From positions 62,001-126,000 of the forward strand of contig JAXLYP010000019.1 of assembly GCA_046351395.1 (NCBI GenBank): a DNA stretch of 64,000 nucleotides, read 5' to 3'. The notes beneath the pieces are model-generated. The model was not told the origin of the DNA. It saw nothing but the letters and a program-made list of their open reading frames with translations, and made no database searches. The DNA comes from CAYYKK01 sp046351395. GTDB taxonomy: Bacteria > Myxococcota_A > Polyangia > Polyangiales > Polyangiaceae. A program made the position numbers and the translations under genes. The first letter of the stretch is position 1; each line of letters opens with the position of its first letter. Positions 58,137-64,000 of this stretch are shown here, in pieces.

Positions 58137-59819
58137 ATGGTCCCAGAAAACGTGGCGTTCTTCCAAGCTCCCCCCACCCTGGGCAACCAGTACGACGACG
58201 ATCGGGTTCTGCGCGCGCACCTCGGGCGCGTGCTCGACCCCTCGACCCTCGAGGACATCGTCCCGACCTTGCGCGAGATGGGCGAACTCGCCGGCGGCCC
58301 GCTCTACCGAGCCCAGCTCGCGGATCGTTTGAACGAGCCGGAGCTCACGCAGTGGGACGCGTGGGGGAACCGCGTGGACCACATCGAGCTCACGCCGCTC
58401 TGGAAAGAAGCGGCCCGGATCGCCACGACCCACGGCGTCGTCGCGACGGCGTACGAGCGCAAGCACGGCGCGCACTCGCGGATCCATCAGTTCGCGCTCG
58501 CGTACCTGTTCGACGCCTCGACGGACGTTTACACGTGCCCGCTCGCCATGACGGACGGCGCCGCGGCGACGCTGACCGCGCACGGCGGTCCCACGAAGGA
58601 TCGCGCCCTGCCGCACCTCGTCTCGCGCGACCCCGCGACCGCGTGGACGAGCGGGCAGTGGATGACGGAGCGCACGGGGGGCTCCGACGTCGGGCTGAGC
58701 GAGACCGTCGCGCGGCCCGAGCCGAACGGCGAGTTTCGCCTGTATGGGACGAAGTGGTTCACGTCGGCGACCACGTCGCAGATGGCGCTCACGCTCGGCC
58801 GACCGGAGGGCAACCCGCCCGGCGGTCGCGGGCTCGCGCTGTTCTACGTCGAGATCCGGGACGCGGAGGGCCGGATGAACGACCTCTCGATCAACCGCCT
58901 GAAGGACAAGCTCGGCACGCGGAAGGTCCCCACGGCGGAGCTCACGCTCGACGGCACGCGCGCGATCCCCGTGGCGGGCACGAGCGACGGGATCCGCAAC
59001 ATCGCGCCGATGCTCAACGTGACGCGCACGTGGAACGCCGTGGGCGCCCTCGCGGGCATGCGGCGCGGCATCGCGCTCGCGCGCGACTACGCCCGGAAGC
59101 GCGTCCAGTTCGGCGCGCCGCTCGCGGACAAGCCCCTCCACGCGGACACGCTCGCGGGGATGCAGGCGGAGTTCGAGGCCGCGTTCCAGCTCACGTTCCG
59201 CGTGGTCGAGCTCCTCGGTCGGCACGAGACGCGCGAGATCACGGAGCGCGAGTCGGCGCTCATGCGGCTGCTCACGCCCATCATGAAGCTCACGACGGGC
59301 AAGCAGGCGACCGCGACGGTCAGCGAGGCGCTCGAGTGCTTCGGCGGCGCCGGGTACGTCGAGGACACGGGGCTCCCGCGCCTGTATCGGGACGCGCAGG
59401 TGCTCTCCATTTGGGAGGGGACGACGAACGTCCTCTCGCTGGACGCGCTCCGCGCGATCGCGAAGGAGGGCTCGCTGCCGGTCCTCGTCGAAGAGATCGA
59501 GCGCCTCACGGCGAGCGCGTCCACCGATCTGAAACCGAGCGCGGAGGCCGCTCGCGCGGCCGCCCACCACGCGAGGGCTTGGCTCGAGGCGACGTTCGCG
59601 AAGGACGCGCGCGCCGTCGAGAGCGGGGCGCGCCGCTTCGCGATGACGCTCGGCCGGGCGACCGAGCTCGCCCTGCTCGTCGCGCACGCGAGCGCGTCGG
59701 GCGATCGGCTCGCGGGCGTCGCCGCGCGGAGGTTCGCGGCGCACGGCGTGGATCTCGTGCGGGACGACGCCCCGCCGAGCGACGCCGACGCGAGCGCGCT
59801 CGCGAACGACCAGCCCTGA
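58137..59819 (+). CDS. AidB-like acyl-CoA dehydrogenase
   Basis: A 560-residue flavoprotein of the AidB branch, longer than the ~380-residue standard acyl-CoA dehydrogenases. The N-terminal ~30 residues (FFQAPPTLGNQYDDDRVLRA) are characteristic of AidB, which begins with a similar 'QpPpl...yD..L' stretch. The dehydrogenase core shows CPLAMTDGAAATLTAHG, WMTERTGGSDVGLSETVA, TKWFTSA, RDYARKRVQFGAPLADKPLH, GGAGYVEDTGLPRLYRDAQV and IWEGTTNVLSLD. The C-terminal ~115 residues (~445-560) form the extra domain that binds DNA in E. coli AidB; here it is Arg/Ala-rich. Role: FAD-dependent oxidation or an alkylation response; which is unclear. Start ATG 58137. Confidence 0.88.
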   Translation: MVPENVAFFQAPPTLGNQYDDDRVLRAHLGRVLDPSTLEDIVPTLREMGELAGGPLYRAQLADRLNEPELTQWDAWGNRVDHIELTPLWKEAARIATTHGVVATAYERKHGAHSRIHQFALAYLFDASTDVYTCPLAMTDGAAATLTAHGGPTKDRALPHLVSRDPATAWTSGQWMTERTGGSDVGLSETVARPEPNGEFRLYGTKWFTSATTSQMALTLGRPEGNPPGGRGLALFYVEIRDAEGRMNDLSINRLKDKLGTRKVPTAELTLDGTRAIPVAGTSDGIRNIAPMLNVTRTWNAVGALAGMRRGIALARDYARKRVQFGAPLADKPLHADTLAGMQAEFEAAFQLTFRVVELLGRHETREITERESALMRLLTPIMKLTTGKQATATVSEALECFGGAGYVEDTGLPRLYRDAQVLSIWEGTTNVLSLDALRAIAKEGSLPVLVEEIERLTASASTDLKPSAEAARAAAHHARAWLEATFAKDARAVESGARRFAMTLGRATELALLVAHASASGDRLAGVAARRFAAHGVDLVRDDAPPSDADASALANDQP

Positions 59820-59878
59820 GCAGCTCTCGGTCAGGCCCCGGGATCGACGCCCGCCCGGGCCGGTAGTACCGTGTGGAC

Positions 59879-62800
59879 ATGGCGGCGAAGGCCCGGCGGA
59901 AGCGGACGAGCTGGGGGCGACGCATCGCGTTCGCCATCTGCTTCCTCTTCGCGATCGCCGGCGCCGTGCCCGTGATCGCCGGGATCGTCGTTCGCACCGC
60001 GTGGTTTCAGGAGTGGGCCGCGGCGGAGACGCAGCGCCTCCTCGAGCAGCAGCTGAACGTGGACGCGACGTACTCGATCCACGTGCGGCCTTGGCCGTTG
60101 TCGATCGACATCGACAACGTGGTCGTGGCCGCGAGCGACGGCGGGGGCCCGTTCGCGACCATCGAGCACGTCCGGATTCGGCCGGGGCTCTTCAGCCTGC
60201 TCGCCGGGAAGCTCAACGTGGGGGACGTCGAGGTCACGGGGGCGCGCGCGCGCGTCGTCGTGCGCGACGGGAAGCTCCAGAACCTCGACGTCCGCACGCC
60301 GCCCTCGACCTCCACCGCTGCGAAAGGCCCCGCGCCGCTCCCCGCGATCGGCTCGATCGCGCTCACGGACGCGGACGTGGACCTCGACATCGACGGCGTG
60401 CGCGCGGTGCTGCGCGAGGTCGACGCGGATCTCACGGCGCGCGACGGGGCGTACGAGATCTCGCTGCGCACGGGCGCGGGGGAGCTCGTGCGCGCGCGCG
60501 CCGTCCCGGGTCACCCGGACGAGACGGCCGTGGACGAGGACTCCCTCTGCCGTCTCGAGGGCCGCGTGCGCATCGAGCCGGGCGTCGTCACCGTCCGGCG
60601 CCTCACGCTGGTCGCGACGACCGACTTCGATCCCGATCCGGACACGCGCCCGAGCTGCAAGCTCGCGCAGAACGACTGGCGCAACGTGAGCCTCGAGCTC
60701 GCGGGGCTGCGCGTGTCGTACGAAGGCGCGGCCGACGCCCCGAAGCTCCGCTCGCTGGACGGTCAGGTCCACGCGCACGCGCCTTTCCCGCTCGTGCATC
60801 GGTTCCTCGAGCTCCCGCGGACGACGGGTACGGTGGACCTCGACGCGCAGGTGTTCTTCAGCTCGGACTCGATTCTCCCGCGCGTGACGGGGCTCCTCCG
60901 CATCGACTCGCCGGGCCTCGACGGCAAGATGTTCGCCGACCATTTCGAGGGCAAGCTGCGCGTCGAGGACGACATCGTCCACATGACCGAGGTCAGCGCG
61001 ACGTGGGCGGACGGCGCGTTCTCCATCCCGTGGATCGAGGTGCGGCCCCTCGATCCCTCGATCCCGGTCGAGGCGCGGGACATCGTCGGGGACCACGTCA
61101 CGCTCGAAGGGATCCTTCGGGATCTGGGCGCCCACCCGCAGGCGTACGTCGGCTGGAGCATCGATCACGCGGACGTCGCGCGGTTCAAGGGCACCGTGTT
61201 CCCTCTCCTGCTCGAGGCCCACCTGGACGTCCACACGTCGACGTTCGGCGTCTACGACCGGAGCGCGAACCGACGCGATCGCCAGCGCCTGATGAGCCAC
61301 CCGGGCGGCGCGGTGGACGGGCTGCTCTCGATCACGGACAAGGCGGTGTACCTGAAGGGCATGCACCTCGTCACTCCGCGCACGGACGTGACCACGACGG
61401 TGCGGCTCGGGTTCAAGGACGAGCTCGGCGTGGACCTCGTCCCCGGATCTCGCATCGACCTGAGCGAGGTCTCGCCGATAGGGACGACGGAGATCGGCGG
61501 CCTCGTGAGCGTGCGACGGGCGCACGCCGACGGAGCGATGGTCCACCCCGTGTTCGAGTTCGAGATCAAGGCGGACGACTTCTCCGTCGCGGGGCTCCAG
61601 GCGGGGAACGTCCGCACCGCGACGGGGACGTTCGCGCCGGTCGTCATCGACTTCTCGAACCTGGAGCTCGAGAAGGGCAACAGCGTGGTGAAATCCAACC
61701 GCACGAAGGTCGACTTCGGCGCGGGAGGGGGCGCGAACGTGGTCGTGGACTCGTCGGTGAACACGAACACCGCCGAGGGCCTCGCGCTGCGCGACTTCTT
61801 CGACGTGTTCAAGCTTTCCTCCGATCCACGCGTCGCGAGCCTCTCGGGGATCGCGCGCGGCAACGCGGAGGTGCGGTACGTGCTCGGCGGCGCCGAGGAC
61901 AAGTGCGGGGGCGGCCTCGTGCGCGTGCGCATGAACACGCAGATCGCGGCTCCCATCCTGTTCGGCCAGAGCTTCGACAGCGGCGCGATGGATTTGAACG
62001 TCGAGTGGGACGATCCGGGCGCGGGCCTCTTCGGGATGAACGTCGACATCTACTCGGCGTCGCTCCGCGAGGGCACGGGCTCGATCCTCGCAGAGGCGTC
62101 GGTGCGCCACGGGGGCGTCCTCCACGGCAACATGCTCGCGAGCGGGCTCGCGATCCCGAACCTGGACGGGCTGGGCGCGGTCGGGTCGAAGATCGACGGG
62201 GAGGCGTCCGCGATCGGCAAGTTGAGCGGCACGCTCGCGCGCATGCGCGCCGACGTGGACGTGTCGCTCACGCCGATCCGCATCGGCGCCGATCTCCTCC
62301 CCGCGTCCCACTTCGCGGTCGCGATCGAGCCGGAGCCCACCGCGCCGAGCATCGTCGGACACACGCCGCGCTGCCAGAGCCCGCTCTTCGGGCCGTCCCC
62401 CAAGGACGCCGAGGCCTCGGACGGGCGGTTCCTCATCAACGGCGAGTTCTTCGACGGTCAGGTCCGCCTCGCGGACGTCTCCGTGAGTCGTCAGGAGAAC
62501 ATGGTGATCGGCGGGGACGTGTTCCTGAGCGATCTCGACATCGGCAAGCTCGCCCACATCGCGGCGAACACGCCCGGGAAGGTGGCGCCGTTCGAAGGCA
62601 AGCTGACGGCGAAGGTGCACCTCGACCGGCTCACGCCGCGCGCGCTCGGCGCGACGAAGGGGACGGTCGAGCTCTACGACTTCAACCTCTCGTCGGCCGG
62701 CCGCGTCATCGAGCTCGACGATCCGCCCGACGAGACGTCCGTCCCGGTGATCTCGATCGAGGCGAGCACCATCACCGTCCCGACGTTGCACATGGCGCTC

Positions 62801-64000
62801 CAGGACGCGCATGGCCTCCGCGTCGCGTTCTCGGCGTTCGGGACCGCGAAGGACGTGTTCACCGCGCCCTCGGTGGACGCGACCGCGGACATCGGCACGT
62901 TCGACCTCGCGAAGCTGAAGCCCGGCCTCGACGGCATCGATCGCCTCGCGGGGACGCTCAGCGGGAGCGTGAGCGTCGTGGGTCCGCTCGTCGCGCCGCG
63001 CGTCTCGGGGGAGATCAAGCTCAGGGACGGAGCGCTGAGCGTCTCGGGCGCGCCGGTCTCGATCGACGACGCGGTCGTGGACCTCGCGATCGGGGGCGGA
63101 GAGATCCGCGTGGTGCGCGCGAACGCGACGGTCGGCGGGGGCACCGTGGACGTGACGGGGCGCGTCCCTCTCGTCGGCCTCTCGCTCGGCACGGGGACCG
63201 CGAACATCACCGCGAGGAGCATCAAGGTGCCCATCGACGAGGGCATCGGCGCGACCGTCAGCGGCGACCTCGTCGCGTCGTACAAGCCCGACCCGCTCGG
63301 CGGTCGGAGCCTGCCCGATCTCCAGGGCACGGTGCGGATCGATCAGTTCCTCTACTCGCGCCCCATCGCGCTCGACCTCAGCCTGGGATCCATCTCGAAG
63401 GGCATCAAGCGCACCGAGGTCCAGGTCTACGATCCAGCGAACGACCTGCTCACGTTCGACCTCAACGTCGTGTCCCCGCGACCGCTGCGCGTGCAGAACG
63501 ACCTGGTCGACATGAAGCTCGAGATCGACGAGCGCGGGATCCAGGTCTCGGGGACGAACCAACGCTTCGGGGCGCGCGGCACGCTGCGCATCCTCTCCGA
63601 CTCGAAGGTCCGCCTCCGGAACCACGAGTTCGACGTGCGCGAAGGGTTCGTGCATTTCGACGATCCGACGAAGGTGAAGGCGGACGTGGACGTGCGCGCG
63701 GTGACGGAGTTCAAGCGCACCGGCTCGAGCGAGGAGACGGCGGACACGAGCGGCGCGACGAGCGGCCAGTGGGACATCTCGATCCGCGCGCATGGCCCCA
63801 CGGAGGATTTGAAGCTCGACCTCGTGAGCGATCCGCCGCTCGATCAGGAGGACATCCTCCTCCTCCTGACGCTCGGGATGACGCGCGCGGAGGTGGATCG
63901 CGGCCTCGCGTCGTCCCTCGGCGAGACCGTGGGGCTCGAGGCGCTGTCCGCGCTGACGGGCGCGGACAAGGCGATCCAGGCTATCGTCCCGATCATCGAC
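59879..64000 (+). CDS. TamB-family (AsmA/DUF490-like) translocation protein, 3' end cut
   Basis: The frame is open from ATG 59879 to the window edge, 1374 codons. A basic N-terminus and TM segment (RRIAFAICFLFAIAGAVPVI, ~17-36) anchor it in the inner membrane. The long periplasmic part is a beta-helical groove of repeating strands, starting with an AsmA-like LNVGDVEVTGARARVVVRDG. Near the end, the DUF490 domain appears: VRLRNHEFDVREGFVHFDDP and SDPPLDQEDILLLLTLGMTR, the latter very similar to the conserved TamB C-terminus. TamB-like proteins move lipids or help insert outer-membrane proteins with a BamA-type partner, whose gene may lie to the right. A long reading frame on the opposite strand across this gene is a compositional shadow. 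Confidence 0.9.
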   Translation, partial: MAAKARRKRTSWGRRIAFAICFLFAIAGAVPVIAGIVVRTAWFQEWAAAETQRLLEQQLNVDATYSIHVRPWPLSIDIDNVVVAASDGGGPFATIEHVRIRPGLFSLLAGKLNVGDVEVTGARARVVVRDGKLQNLDVRTPPSTSTAAKGPAPLPAIGSIALTDADVDLDIDGVRAVLREVDADLTARDGAYEISLRTGAGELVRARAVPGHPDETAVDEDSLCRLEGRVRIEPGVVTVRRLTLVATTDFDPDPDTRPSCKLAQNDWRNVSLELAGLRVSYEGAADAPKLRSLDGQVHAHAPFPLVHRFLELPRTTGTVDLDAQVFFSSDSILPRVTGLLRIDSPGLDGKMFADHFEGKLRVEDDIVHMTEVSATWADGAFSIPWIEVRPLDPSIPVEARDIVGDHVTLEGILRDLGAHPQAYVGWSIDHADVARFKGTVFPLLLEAHLDVHTSTFGVYDRSANRRDRQRLMSHPGGAVDGLLSITDKAVYLKGMHLVTPRTDVTTTVRLGFKDELGVDLVPGSRIDLSEVSPIGTTEIGGLVSVRRAHADGAMVHPVFEFEIKADDFSVAGLQAGNVRTATGTFAPVVIDFSNLELEKGNSVVKSNRTKVDFGAGGGANVVVDSSVNTNTAEGLALRDFFDVFKLSSDPRVASLSGIARGNAEVRYVLGGAEDKCGGGLVRVRMNTQIAAPILFGQSFDSGAMDLNVEWDDPGAGLFGMNVDIYSASLREGTGSILAEASVRHGGVLHGNMLASGLAIPNLDGLGAVGSKIDGEASAIGKLSGTLARMRADVDVSLTPIRIGADLLPASHFAVAIEPEPTAPSIVGHTPRCQSPLFGPSPKDAEASDGRFLINGEFFDGQVRLADVSVSRQENMVIGGDVFLSDLDIGKLAHIAANTPGKVAPFEGKLTAKVHLDRLTPRALGATKGTVELYDFNLSSAGRVIELDDPPDETSVPVISIEASTITVPTLHMALQDAHGLRVAFSAFGTAKDVFTAPSVDATADIGTFDLAKLKPGLDGIDRLAGTLSGSVSVVGPLVAPRVSGEIKLRDGALSVSGAPVSIDDAVVDLAIGGGEIRVVRANATVGGGTVDVTGRVPLVGLSLGTGTANITARSIKVPIDEGIGATVSGDLVASYKPDPLGGRSLPDLQGTVRIDQFLYSRPIALDLSLGSISKGIKRTEVQVYDPANDLLTFDLNVVSPRPLRVQNDLVDMKLEIDERGIQVSGTNQRFGARGTLRILSDSKVRLRNHEFDVREGFVHFDDPTKVKADVDVRAVTEFKRTGSSEETADTSGATSGQWDISIRAHGPTEDLKLDLVSDPPLDQEDILLLLTLGMTRAEVDRGLASSLGETVGLEALSALTGADKAIQAIVPIID

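Noticed and set aside
59831..63793. A 1320-codon open frame on the minus strand opposite the TamB-like gene
   Set aside because: Its translation is an Arg/Asp/Glu/Val-rich low-complexity sequence typical of the antisense frame of a high-GC gene, while the plus frame has a TM anchor and the conserved DUF490 C-terminus.
1..64000. rRNA or tRNA genes
   Set aside because: No stretch with the conserved tRNA T-loop (GGTTCGANNCC with matching arms) in a gene-free region or any rRNA-like sequence was noticed; gene-free gaps are mostly under 250 bp. A tRNA scan would settle it.

Overview
The window is a dense, high-GC chromosomal segment, roughly 70% GC or more by eye, with strong G/C third-position bias and frequent GTG/TTG starts. 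The gene content points to a myxobacterium (Myxococcota, probably Polyangia). It has many lipoproteins and outer-membrane proteins with Pro/Ala/Lys-rich low-complexity tails, a compact che operon, an encapsulin ferritin pair, a VgrG locus, a FadL-like porin and a TamB-like giant. I see no rRNA, tRNA, CRISPR array, insertion sequence or prophage. Base composition looks uniform, so nothing stands out as recently acquired. The assignment to a group is inference; no marker gene was compared.

Layout. 1-7.8 kb: a TetR regulator cut by the window edge, divergent from a GNAT acetyltransferase; a membrane protein; a protein that joins a globin sensor-like domain to a complete bacteriohemerythrin; two proteins of unknown function, one secreted; RlmN; a coiled-coil membrane protein with a strong terminator. 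7.9-13.6 kb: a coupled chemosensory operon (small alpha/beta protein, CheA, two CheW, CheR, CheB) with no receptor or CheY. 13.6-17.8 kb: a YgiQ-type radical SAM protein and a LysM lytic transglycosylase. 17.8-24.0 kb (minus): a coupled envelope operon of a 1300-residue lipoprotein, a FadL-like barrel and a small lipoprotein. 24.1-28.5 kb: GlmU, RibA, HolA and an orphan GspC-like protein. 28.7-36.8 kb (mostly minus): a VWA/amidotransferase-like membrane protein with its DUF4159-type partner, a lipoprotein, a Ppx/GppA-HD phosphatase, a methyltransferase, and a VWA-like lipoprotein. 36.9-42.6 kb: a VgrG locus with three unrecognised upstream genes and a LysM/peptidoglycan-binding gene downstream. 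43.1-44.3 kb (minus): encapsulated ferritin plus encapsulin shell. 44.7-50.9 kb: a small basic ORF, SucA, a hotdog thioesterase, a POT peptide transporter and a lipoprotein. 50.9-58.1 kb (minus): an SDR, then a seven-gene operon with overlapping genes. 58.1-64.0 kb: an AidB-like acyl-CoA dehydrogenase and a TamB-like protein cut by the right edge.

The most distinctive system is the minus-strand operon at 58.1-51.8 kb. It encodes an E1-like (ThiF/MoeB) enzyme without the usual N-terminal Arg helix, a MoaD/ThiS-like carrier ending Gly-Gly-Ala-Ala, a 109-residue protein resembling the missing E1 N-terminus, a JAMM peptidase that could remove the Ala-Ala tail, and an APS kinase fused to a sulfurylase domain whose catalytic motifs are eroded. 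Two exported proteins are coupled to its end. I read it as a carrier-protein sulfur-transfer pathway tied to sulfate activation; the split E1 and the role of the exported proteins are hypotheses.

Other notable points: the globin-hemerythrin fusion with all seven diiron ligands; the encapsulin cargo ferritin with a recognisable loading peptide and a perfect 16-bp palindrome upstream; a CheB whose receiver lacks the conserved Lys-Pro; and a dispersed CCGCCAAG-type repeat that forms hairpins between convergent genes in two places.
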